Source: CBFHMJ01 sp965656875 (GTDB lineage Bacteria > Pseudomonadota > Gammaproteobacteria > Enterobacterales > Alteromonadaceae). From it: 31,067 nt of DNA. Positions within the stretch are counted from its first letter, which is position 1, and each line of letters opens with the position of its first letter. A program made the position numbers and the translations under genes. Under the pieces are notes generated by a model that worked only from the letters and a program-made list of their open reading frames with translations, was not told the origin of the DNA and ran no database searches. The DNA lies in the NCBI GenBank assembly GCA_965656875.1, contig CBFHMJ010000034.1:1-31067 (forward strand), written 5' to 3'. Below, in pieces: positions 6,612 through 14,312 of this stretch.

Positions 6612-7328
6612 ATGGTAGAAAAAACAACCGAGTTGTACCGCGGTAAAGCTAAAACTGTTTATGAAACGACAGATCCTGAGCGCTTGATTCTTCACTTCCG
6701 CAACGATACGTCTGCATTTGACGGTGAAAAGATTGAAAAACTGGACCGTAAAGGCACAGTGAACAATAAATTCAATCACTTCATCATGCAGAAGCTGGAA
6801 GAAGCAGGCATTCAAACGCAAAACGATCGTCTTTTGTCTGACAGCGAAGCGTTAGTAAAACGCCTTGATATGATGCCAATCGAGTGTGTTGTGCGTAACG
6901 TATCTGCTGGCTCAATCTGCCGTCGTTTAGGCGTTGAAGAAGGTAAAGACCTTGTTCCACCAACGTTCGAATTCTTCCTTAAAAATGACGAACTTCATGA
7001 TCCTATGATCAATGAATACCACATCACGTCATTTGGCTGGGCTGAACCAGAGCACGTGGAAAAAATGAAAGAATTAACGTTCCAGGTGAACGATGTGCTT
7101 AAGAAGTTGTTCGACGACATCGGCCTTCTTCTGGTTGACTACAAACTTGAGTTTGGTTTGTTCAACGGTGAAGTGGTACTGGGTGATGAGTTCACGCCAG
7201 ACGGTTGTCGCTTATGGGATAAAGAAACCCGTAAGAAAATGGACAAAGACCGTTTCCGTCAGGGCCTTGGTGGCGTTGTCGAAGCGTATGAAGAAGTTGC
7301 ACTTCGTTTAGGTGTTGAACTGGACTAA
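6612..7328 (+). CDS. purC: Phosphoribosylaminoimidazole-succinocarboxamide synthase (SAICAR synthetase)
   Basis: 238 residues, against 237 in E. coli. It joins aspartate to CAIR using ATP in purine biosynthesis, in the cytoplasm. Recognisable stretches are ELYRGKAKTVYET at the N-terminus, the DGEKIEKLDRKGTVNNKF segment, MMPIECVVRNVSAGSICRRLG, LLVDYKLEFG and GDEFTPDGCRLWDKET. ACGGAG precedes the ATG. It follows bamC as in E. coli but has its own promoter-like sequence and leader hairpin, and a strong terminator follows. Confidence 0.97.
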   Translation: MVEKTTELYRGKAKTVYETTDPERLILHFRNDTSAFDGEKIEKLDRKGTVNNKFNHFIMQKLEEAGIQTQNDRLLSDSEALVKRLDMMPIECVVRNVSAGSICRRLGVEEGKDLVPPTFEFFLKNDELHDPMINEYHITSFGWAEPEHVEKMKELTFQVNDVLKKLFDDIGLLLVDYKLEFGLFNGEVVLGDEFTPDGCRLWDKETRKKMDKDRFRQGLGGVVEAYEEVALRLGVELD

Positions 7329-7366
7329 GCTTTAGCAAACCAGTAATACACTGTACATATGATTGT

Positions 7367-7400
7367 AAAGGCGGGTTTTTAACCCGCCTTTATTGGTTTT
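7367..7400 (+). terminator. Rho-independent terminator after purC
   Basis: AAAGGCGGGTT (7367-7377) and AACCCGCCTTT (7381-7391) form an 11-bp stem with a TTT loop, followed by ATTGGTTTT. It lies about 40 bp after the purC stop. Confidence 0.88.
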
Positions 7401-7474
7401 ACTGCCTGACAAAACAAGCTGAAGGCCGACGTTAAGGCCCGCTTGTGTCGTTTACTGCGAACAGAGGAGCTGTC

Positions 7475-8128
7475 GTGTCTGAATTATCATCCTTTGCACT
7501 TTTGGCGATTACGTCGTTTTTTACCCTGATTAATCCGTTAAGCATTATGCCGGTATTCATGACCTTAACCGGTAATCTGACGCCTGAGCAACGCAACAGG
7601 ACGGCAATGAAGGCAGTGCTGGTGGCGTTTATTACCCTGGTGATTTTCGCGCTGGCCGGGCAGTTGCTATTCAACTTCTTTCACATCTCAGTCAACAGTT
7701 TTCGGGTTGTCGGTGGGGTGATCTTCTTTATGATGGGAATGGACATGCTTCAGGCCCGGTTGTCCCGGGTGAAAGTGTCCGAAACTGAAATCCATGAATA
7801 CGTGGAAGACATTTCAATTACGCCGATGGCAATTCCAATGATTTGCGGTCCGGGTGCAATCACCAATGCGATTGTCCTGATGGAAGATGCAACTACCCTG
7901 GGTCATGAAATGACGTTATTTGTCAGCATCGCGGTGGTGATGATCACCACCTTGTTAGTGCTACTGAGTGGAAACCGTATCATCAAGCTGTTAGGCGAAA
8001 CGGGTAATAAAGTGATGTTGCGATTGATGGGATTGATCGTGATGGTTATCGCGGTTGAATTCTTCTTTGCGGGTATTACGCCGTACTTAACTGATATCAT
8101 CGCAGCAGGTGTAAAAGCAGGACAATAA
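7475..8128 (+). CDS. MarC-family integral membrane protein
   Basis: 217 residues from the GTG at 7475, which has GAGGAG at ideal spacing; an upstream GTG at 7445 lacks this. It is strongly hydrophobic with about six membrane segments. MarC-family signatures include LINPLSIMPVFMTLTGNLTP near the N-terminus and ITPMAIPMICGPGAITNAIV in the middle. MarC/YchE/YhgN proteins sit in the inner membrane and their transport role is unsettled; some are linked to amino acid efflux. The stop is 2 bp before the next ATG, so the two genes are almost certainly cotranscribed. Confidence 0.9.
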   Translation: MSELSSFALLAITSFFTLINPLSIMPVFMTLTGNLTPEQRNRTAMKAVLVAFITLVIFALAGQLLFNFFHISVNSFRVVGGVIFFMMGMDMLQARLSRVKVSETEIHEYVEDISITPMAIPMICGPGAITNAIVLMEDATTLGHEMTLFVSIAVVMITTLLVLLSGNRIIKLLGETGNKVMLRLMGLIVMVIAVEFFFAGITPYLTDIIAAGVKAGQ

Positions 8129-8130
8129 TC

Positions 8131-9174
8131 ATGACGACGATAACAACAAAAACAACGCACAGTAACACGAGTACGCCTGATTTCTCCGATATTCTGGCGG
8201 CTAAGCGCCGTATTTCTCCCCATATTAATGCAACCCCGGTAATGCAGTCTTCGTTACTGAATGACTGGCTGGGGCATGAAATTTTCTTCAAAGCGGAGCC
8301 GATGCAAAAAATCGGCGCGTTTAAAGCCCGGGGTGGCTGTAATGCCGTGGCAGCTATTATTGAACGGGCGCAACAGGCGGGTGAACCGCTACCAACGCGC
8401 ATTGTGGCAAACAGTTCGGGCAATCATGCTCAGGCTGTCGCCTGGGCTGCATCGGTGTTTAATATTCCCGCGACGATTTATATGGCGAGCAATGCATCGC
8501 CAGTAAAAGTGCAGGCAACCCGGGCTTATGGTGCTGAGGTGGTGTTGTGTGAAAACCGCAAAATCGCTGATGCTCAAGTTGCGGCGGCCGCAGAACAACC
8601 GGGTGTGGTGTGGATACCGCCGTATAATCATCCGGATGTGATTGCCGGGCAAGGTACTGCGGTATTAGAAGCGATTACCGAGCTGGGCGAAGTTGATGGA
8701 GTTTGTATGCCTGTGGGCGGCGGCGGCTTGATGTCCGGCAGTTATTTGGCCGCAAAAGGATTATTGCCGAATGTCGCGGTGTTCGGCGCAGAACCGCTTG
8801 CGGGCAATGATGCGGCGATGTCTCGTCGGGCCGGTAAAATTATCGCTCTGGACGATTCGCCTAAAACAATGGCTGATGGCGCGATGACGCTGGCGATGGG
8901 CGATATCACATTTCCGTTCGTGCAACAGCTCGATGATTTGTTTGAAATCGATGAACCGACGATTCGTTACTGGACTCAGTGGCTCCAGCATTTACTGAAA
9001 TTGCACGTTGAACCTACCAGTGCTATGACGATGGGCGCGGTGTGTGAGTGGTTAAAACAACAATCCGGTAAAAAACGTGTGGTGGTGGTGCTGACTGGCG
9101 GCAATATCGATGCGGCGATGATGCAACGCATCTGGTCTGAGGATTGTTTAACGCGAGTTCCCGGGCTTGGCTAA
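8131..9174 (+). CDS. PLP-dependent threonine/serine dehydratase family protein
   Basis: 347 residues of fold-type II PLP enzyme. The PLP lysine is Lys65 in KIGAFKARGG; ANSSGNHAQAVA contacts the substrate, GGGGL holds the PLP phosphate, and TGGN lies near the C-terminus. There is no C-terminal ACT domain, so it resembles catabolic threonine deaminase, serine racemase or hydroxyaspartate lyase rather than biosynthetic IlvA. The exact substrate cannot be read from sequence. AGGA precedes the ATG and the gene lies 2 bp after the marC-like gene, suggesting coupled translation. Confidence 0.88.
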   Translation: MTTITTKTTHSNTSTPDFSDILAAKRRISPHINATPVMQSSLLNDWLGHEIFFKAEPMQKIGAFKARGGCNAVAAIIERAQQAGEPLPTRIVANSSGNHAQAVAWAASVFNIPATIYMASNASPVKVQATRAYGAEVVLCENRKIADAQVAAAAEQPGVVWIPPYNHPDVIAGQGTAVLEAITELGEVDGVCMPVGGGGLMSGSYLAAKGLLPNVAVFGAEPLAGNDAAMSRRAGKIIALDDSPKTMADGAMTLAMGDITFPFVQQLDDLFEIDEPTIRYWTQWLQHLLKLHVEPTSAMTMGAVCEWLKQQSGKKRVVVVLTGGNIDAAMMQRIWSEDCLTRVPGLG

Positions 9175-9220
9175 TCTGAAAACAAAGCTGAAAAACATAA
9201 CCGAAAAACAAAACCAAAAA

Positions 9221-9266
9221 ACAACGCTGCGTGTTGAATAAAGCGCGCAGCGTTGTCTGTTTTTGG
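9221..9266 (+). terminator. Rho-independent terminator after the dehydratase gene
   Basis: ACAACGCTGCG (9221-9231) and CGCAGCGTTGT (9246-9256) make an 11-bp stem, followed by CTGTTTTT. The upstream side is A-rich, so it may also serve the convergent sulfatase gene on the minus strand. Confidence 0.88.
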
Positions 9267-9292
9267 TTGTTGAATAACGTCAGGTTAGTCCA

Positions 9293-11386
9293 TTAAAGTT
9301 CGTTAACGAATACCTTACCTAACTTCTCCTGTTCCAGGGTTTTTAATTGCTCCATCAGTTCAACGGCTTTCGCGGTTGTCTCATCAAAGGTCTCACATTC
9401 TCTGATCACCGTCGGGAACGTACCGTTATAGACCAAAAGATTTCGCTCTTCGTTTGGATCGTCGTTCAGGTTATACAGTTCATATTGCGCCGCTGAGAAT
9501 TGCTGCACCAGCCCTTGAGTCAGATCGGCATTTTTATTGAAATAGCGAACGAGTTTCCAGCCGTCGTTATCAATAACCGCATGGACATTGTTTGGATGAG
9601 CAACCGGGCCTGGCGTGAGTTTTTTGACTTCACGCGGGTATTCACTGTTGATGAGTTCACTGTTTCTGAGTGTTTCGATGGCCGTATTAAAGACATTGAA
9701 GTTGGTTAATGGCTTATCGTCTTCTGGCACAACATTTGGCGCTGAGACCGTGGCGAGGCTTTCTTCGGTTAGCAGGGGTTCTGTGATGGTGTCGTGGGTC
9801 ATAAACAGCACGCTCTGACGTTTATTGCCCGAACTGTCGAGTACATAGTCTGTTTGTTGACTAATCAAATCGGATAAGTCATCGCCGACCGGTTCCAGAT
9901 CGTGATGTTCGTAACCATGTATTTTTAATGCTTTTCGTAAGGCGGCAAAGTTATCGGCGGGTTCGCCAATCAAGCCAAGTATGGTGGGCAATACGTCGAT
10001 ATGACTGGTAACACTGGTGATTTGTTGAATGCCGTTTTTAATAGAACGCATGGCGGTCGGGAAGCGAATCACCATCGGCACATGAATGACTTCTTCATAG
10101 GCGGAATGCCATTTTTCCATCAGCATGCCGTGAGAGGCACCGTATTCGCCGTGGTCCGGGCAGAAAATGACAATGGTGTTGTCTGCTTGTCCGGTTTCTT
10201 CGAGCATGTCTAAGGTTTTTTCGATGTGCTGATCCACTTCACTGAACAGATAGCCGTAATATTGCATAAAGGCTCGGCTGGCAAGCTCCGGATTGTCAGT
10301 CATGGCGAAAGGCAGGCCGACTTTATTGGTGTCGAGTGTAATATTGACGGCGGTTTCCATCTTCTCTGCATAAGTCGCATTCACCCGTTTTTCGGCAATC
10401 ATTCGGCCACTTTTCGCAACCAGCGATAAGCCCATTTTATATTTGTAGTCGAACTGACAATCGGGTTTGTTGTTATCAAACAGATCTTCATTCCAGTTCG
10501 GGGCCACTTCTGCGTTGTTTTGTGGCAACCCGTGTTTATTCAGTGTGAGCGGCATTGAACCGCCCCAGGCCAGTTCTGACTGAGCGCCTTGTGGTGGCAC
10601 GGCCAGCGTATAGTCGGCACCCGCCAGCGTTTCGCCGTATACGGTGCGAGGCAAGCCTGGATACGCAGCGATATCGTGTGGATTGGTGAAGGAGGCAACG
10701 GCAAACCAGGGTTGTGGATCGTCATGTTTGTTGGGTTCTTTTATTTCACCGCCTATTTCGTGAGCGGCGGTATTGGCTTTGGCGTGTTGAATGCTGTACG
10801 GAATGCCAAGCCCCTGACGTTTCAAAAAGCCACACACATTATCGATAAACTGGTGATCACGATAATGCCCCAGGTTATTAGGCAATGTGCCGTGAGGGTC
10901 GGGAGCGCTGATTTCCCAGTCACTAAAACCGTAATTGTCCAGGCTGCGAGTTTCTTCGCCACTCATATGCCATTTACCGAAGTAATGAGAGGTATAACCG
11001 GCGGCGCGCATCCAGCTACCTATGGTTGGATAGGATTTTTCTTGCAACCACGGAAAATCCGGGCTGGCTCCGTCTTTAAATAATCCGTCGGTTTGTGTGA
11101 CGCCGGTGACGGTTCCATATTGACCCGTGAACAGTGCGGTTCGGCTTGGTACACAGGCAGAGGAGGCGATGCGGTGATTACTTAAAACAACGGTGTTTTC
11201 TCGTAGTTTCCAGAAGCCTGGAAAGTATTGTTTATATTCATTGGCGTCATGATTACTTCCCTGAAACCCAAGAATCTTTTTTATCGGGTCTGCAAAACCG
11301 TGATCAGGACCAAAGCTGTTACGGGGGTAACGCATCTGGTCAACCATGATCATAAGAATGTTGGGCTTTTTCACTGTTGTGGTCAT
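9293..11386 (-). CDS. Sulfatase (formylglycine-dependent, alkaline phosphatase superfamily)
   Basis: 697 residues. The sulfatase signature CVPSRTALFTGQY carries Cys78, which must be converted to formylglycine, followed by Pro80-Ser81-Arg82. The N-terminal ILMIMVDQMR holds the metal ligand Asp16; YFGKWHMSG and IVIFCPDHGEYGASHG supply further active-site and metal residues. The enzyme hydrolyses sulfate esters; the substrate is not evident. There is no signal peptide (MTTTVKKPNILMI), so it should be cytoplasmic, as choline sulfatases are. The C-terminal ~150 residues extend beyond the core. AAAGGAAA precedes the ATG. It is transcribed away from a SulP transporter gene, consistent with an organosulfate or sulfate role. 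The maturation enzyme is not in this window. Confidence 0.9.
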   Translation of the reverse strand: MTTTVKKPNILMIMVDQMRYPRNSFGPDHGFADPIKKILGFQGSNHDANEYKQYFPGFWKLRENTVVLSNHRIASSACVPSRTALFTGQYGTVTGVTQTDGLFKDGASPDFPWLQEKSYPTIGSWMRAAGYTSHYFGKWHMSGEETRSLDNYGFSDWEISAPDPHGTLPNNLGHYRDHQFIDNVCGFLKRQGLGIPYSIQHAKANTAAHEIGGEIKEPNKHDDPQPWFAVASFTNPHDIAAYPGLPRTVYGETLAGADYTLAVPPQGAQSELAWGGSMPLTLNKHGLPQNNAEVAPNWNEDLFDNNKPDCQFDYKYKMGLSLVAKSGRMIAEKRVNATYAEKMETAVNITLDTNKVGLPFAMTDNPELASRAFMQYYGYLFSEVDQHIEKTLDMLEETGQADNTIVIFCPDHGEYGASHGMLMEKWHSAYEEVIHVPMVIRFPTAMRSIKNGIQQITSVTSHIDVLPTILGLIGEPADNFAALRKALKIHGYEHHDLEPVGDDLSDLISQQTDYVLDSSGNKRQSVLFMTHDTITEPLLTEESLATVSAPNVVPEDDKPLTNFNVFNTAIETLRNSELINSEYPREVKKLTPGPVAHPNNVHAVIDNDGWKLVRYFNKNADLTQGLVQQFSAAQYELYNLNDDPNEERNLLVYNGTFPTVIRECETFDETTAKAVELMEQLKTLEQEKLGKVFVNEL

Positions 11387-11796
11387 ACCGTTTCCTTTAA
11401 TGGTTATTTGACAATTTCAAGGCATAAGTTCGCAATAGTGAAACATGGTTGCACCGTAGCACCCGGTACTATGGGTAAACGGATTTAAACCAGGGATAAT
11501 GGCGAGTAATTTAGGGGAATTTCGATACTTGTTCCGGTTATCAATGTAAACCGGTGTTGTTCACGAAGCGTTCAGCAATTGAGCGTTGCATGGGCTGGTT
11601 TACACTGTTAATATCCGCGCCTTTTATTGCCAGATTGTGCTGGCGAATAACAATAACTGTGAATTTTCTGACGGGGTAGAGGCGCTAACATCGCAAAATC
11701 GGCGATCTGGTATAGCCTTTAATGAGCAGCAGTGAAGATTCACAGTACTCAACTCCTGATGAATGTGGATTATCAGAAAATAGGTGTCGGAACATA
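11387..11796. other. Divergent intergenic region between sulfatase and SulP transporter
   Basis: No convincing gene is seen in this 410-bp stretch. A candidate promoter for the plus-strand transporter is TTGAGC (11579-11584), a 16-bp spacer and TACACT (11601-11606). The part from 11722 is in frame with the transporter and could encode 25 more N-terminal residues, but that ATG lacks a ribosome site. Regulators for both genes would act here. Confidence 0.4.
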
Positions 11797-13341
11797 ATGT
11801 TGAACAACAGCACGTCTGTTAAAAACGATGTGCTATCGGGCTTGACGGTAGCACTGGCATTAGTACCAGAGGCAGTAGCATTTGCCTTTGTTGCTGGTGT
11901 GGAACCTTTGGTGGGGTTATACGCCGCTTTCTTTATTGGACTTATTACTTCTTTAATTGGCGGTCGCCCGGGCATGATTTCCGGCGCTACCGGAGCGCTG
12001 GCGGTTGTGATGGTATCGCTGGTTGCATTACACGGCGTGCAGTATTTGTTTGCGACAGTGGTTCTGATGGGTATTTTACAAATCCTGGCGGGTATCTTTA
12101 AGCTGGGTAAGTTTATCCGGATGGTGCCGCATCCTGTCATGCTGGGGTTTGTAAATGGTCTGGCGATTGTTATCTTCCTGGCTCAGTTAGGACAGTTCAA
12201 AGTGCCTGATATGAATGGCGAATTGACCTGGATGACCGGCGAAGCAATGTATGTCATGTTGGGCCTGGTTGCGCTGACAATGGCGATTATTCATTTCCTG
12301 CCAAAACTGACAACAGCCGTACCTTCATCACTGGCGGCAATCATCGTTGTTACCTTACTGGTGCATTACGGTGGCTTTGAAACACGCACGGTCGTTGATT
12401 TTGTTCGTGCGATGACGGGCAACGATGATGCGTCTATCGCCGGTGGTTTGCCGACGTTCTCAATTCCTATGGTTCCGTTCAATCTTGAAACCTTAATGAT
12501 TATCTTCCCGTATGCGTTAATTCTGGCGGCGATTGGCTTGATTGAATCATTATTAACGCTGACATTGATCGATGAGATGACGGAAACTCGTGGTCGTAGT
12601 AACAAAGAATGTATTGGTCAGGGCACCGCTAACATCGTGACGGGTTTCTTCGGCGGCATGGGCGGTTGTGCGATGATCGGTCAGAGCATGATTAACATTA
12701 ATTCGGGTGGCCGTACTCGTTTGTCGGGTATTACAGCGGCATTAATGCTGTTGTTCTTTATTGTTTTTGCCTCAGCATTAATTGAGATGATCCCACTGGC
12801 AGCACTGGTTGGTGTTATGTTCATGGTTGTTATTGGCACGTTTGAGTGGTCCAGTTTCCGGGTGATGAAGAAAGTACCAAAATCGGATGCTTTCGTGATT
12901 GTGCTGGTGTCTGGGGTAACCGTTGCGACTGACCTGGCCATTGCAGTATTTGTAGGTGTGGTTGTGTCGGCACTGGTATTTGCCTGGGAGCATGCGAAGC
13001 ATATCTACGTGGATATCACCGAAGACGAATCAGGCAGCAAAACTTATGTGCTGCACGGACCGCTGTTCTTCGGCTCAGTGGCTAACTTCCTGGAGCTGTT
13101 CGATGTAAAGAACGATCCAAAAGACGTAGTGATTGAATTTAAGCATTCTCGTGTGGCTGATCATTCTGCTATTGAAGCGATTGATACCCTGGCAGAACGT
13201 TATATCAATCAGGGTAAAACATTACATTTACGCCATTTAAGTGGCGATTGTGCCAGCTTGCTGAGAAAAGCGGGTGACCTGGTAGAGGTGAATGTGATTG
13301 AAGATCCAACGTACAAAGTAGCGTCCGATAAACTGGCGTAA
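11797..13341 (+). CDS. SulP-family anion transporter with C-terminal STAS domain
   Basis: 514 residues from the ATG at 11797 (the frame also has an ATG at 11722). I prefer 11797 because the SulP core begins almost at once (KNDVLSGLTVALALVPEAVAFAFVAGVEPLVGLYAAF) and GGA lies just upstream. About 10-12 membrane segments cover residues ~10-400; a cytoplasmic STAS domain follows, ~415-510 (YVLHGPLFFGSVANFLELF, VVIEFKHSRVADHSAIEAID). SulP proteins move sulfate, bicarbonate or dicarboxylates, often as sodium or proton symporters. The neighbouring sulfatase hints at sulfate but does not prove it; this short SulP type may equally carry bicarbonate. Confidence 0.92.
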   Translation: MLNNSTSVKNDVLSGLTVALALVPEAVAFAFVAGVEPLVGLYAAFFIGLITSLIGGRPGMISGATGALAVVMVSLVALHGVQYLFATVVLMGILQILAGIFKLGKFIRMVPHPVMLGFVNGLAIVIFLAQLGQFKVPDMNGELTWMTGEAMYVMLGLVALTMAIIHFLPKLTTAVPSSLAAIIVVTLLVHYGGFETRTVVDFVRAMTGNDDASIAGGLPTFSIPMVPFNLETLMIIFPYALILAAIGLIESLLTLTLIDEMTETRGRSNKECIGQGTANIVTGFFGGMGGCAMIGQSMININSGGRTRLSGITAALMLLFFIVFASALIEMIPLAALVGVMFMVVIGTFEWSSFRVMKKVPKSDAFVIVLVSGVTVATDLAIAVFVGVVVSALVFAWEHAKHIYVDITEDESGSKTYVLHGPLFFGSVANFLELFDVKNDPKDVVIEFKHSRVADHSAIEAIDTLAERYINQGKTLHLRHLSGDCASLLRKAGDLVEVNVIEDPTYKVASDKLA

Positions 13342-13371
13342 TGGTTACGTTACTGTAGTAGCGCAGTGTAT

Positions 13372-13398
13372 AAGAGCAACTTTCGGGTTGCTCTTTTC
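13372..13398 (+). terminator. Rho-independent terminator after the SulP gene
   Basis: AAGAGCAAC (13372-13380) and GTTGCTCTT (13387-13395) form a 9-bp stem around TTTCGG, followed by TTC. It lies 30 bp after the stop, between convergent genes. Confidence 0.85.
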
Positions 13399-13428
13399 AT
13401 ATCTGAAGGGTGTAACTGACCTGGAAAG

Positions 13429-14163
13429 CTATTCGATACCAACGGTATCGCCTTTCGACACCACACCGCCCTGAATCACTTCGGCATACACCCCTAAATT
13501 ACGATCTGAGACGTGATTCAGGTGTTTTAAAATCTTCTCATCAGTCGCCAGACCTTGCTGCTCAAGGGTTGTCATAACACAGCGAGTAGTCAATGCGGTC
13601 ACTTTCAACATCACATCATTGCCGACAAAGACCGTTTTATCCAGCCAGTCGTGTTCGACCGGTACATCACCATCAGTATCAATAATCAGGTTGGCACGAA
13701 AGCGAATCTGATCGACTGTTGAGCCGGGTAGTTCGTTGCTTAGCCAGCGAAGTGCTGAGGTGGTCAGGATATGGACAGGCGATGCGTCAAAGTGATTAAT
13801 GGTTTCTTCCTGTTGAACCGCCAGGGTCTGGTCACAAAAGATGGATAGTCCGGTCGACAATGTATCGAGGTCACCGGTGATCAGGTTGCCGTTGGGCAGA
13901 AACAACAAAGGAGCGCCGTTATTAAATTTAGCCGTGACATCGAGCAACTGATTGGTTTTTTGAAACCGTTGATTGGTTTTGTTACTACCGGGTTTGCCGT
14001 TTTCGTGGTAAACGGCGAAGAGTCTGTCACCTTCCAGCCCACGTTTATTGATGAGTGCCTGATCGAGTTTTTCACCGCCAGCGGATTTGATGGGATAACG
14101 CCAGATCGTTTCCAGTGTGCCACTACGCACACCATGATTGCTTGTTGCTTCATCTGCTTTCAT
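13429..14163 (-). CDS. MOSC-domain protein with N-terminal MOSC beta-barrel
   Basis: 244 residues. The N-terminal beta-barrel part starts with LETIWRYPIKSAGGEKLDQA and RGLEGDRLFAV (residues ~17-51). The MOSC domain follows, with RFRANLIIDTDG (154-165) and the conserved cysteine Cys195 in LTTRCVMTTLEQQG. MOSC domains occur in molybdenum-cofactor sulfurases and in YcbX/YiiM-type reductases that detoxify N-hydroxylated bases; the protein probably binds molybdenum cofactor. There is no ferredoxin-like domain, unlike E. coli YcbX, so an outside electron donor would be needed. AGGTG precedes the ATG. Convergent with the SulP gene. Confidence 0.87.
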   Translation of the reverse strand: MKADEATSNHGVRSGTLETIWRYPIKSAGGEKLDQALINKRGLEGDRLFAVYHENGKPGSNKTNQRFQKTNQLLDVTAKFNNGAPLLFLPNGNLITGDLDTLSTGLSIFCDQTLAVQQEETINHFDASPVHILTTSALRWLSNELPGSTVDQIRFRANLIIDTDGDVPVEHDWLDKTVFVGNDVMLKVTALTTRCVMTTLEQQGLATDEKILKHLNHVSDRNLGVYAEVIQGGVVSKGDTVGIE

Positions 14164-14312
14164 AACACACCTGTTGCCCGTTTTTGTTTTATCTTACGGT
14201 TTTAAATGGAGGGCTGGCACCGGGCAAATGAATGTCGTGGTAGCCGGGTGCGCAGCGACAGATAAGCTAAAATACTCGCTTTGATAATAAAAATGCAACA
14301 AAAAAATAACAA

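Noticed and set aside
10589..11083. 164-codon plus-strand reading frame opposite the sulfatase gene
   Set aside because: No recognisable domain, and it is antisense to conserved sulfatase motifs.
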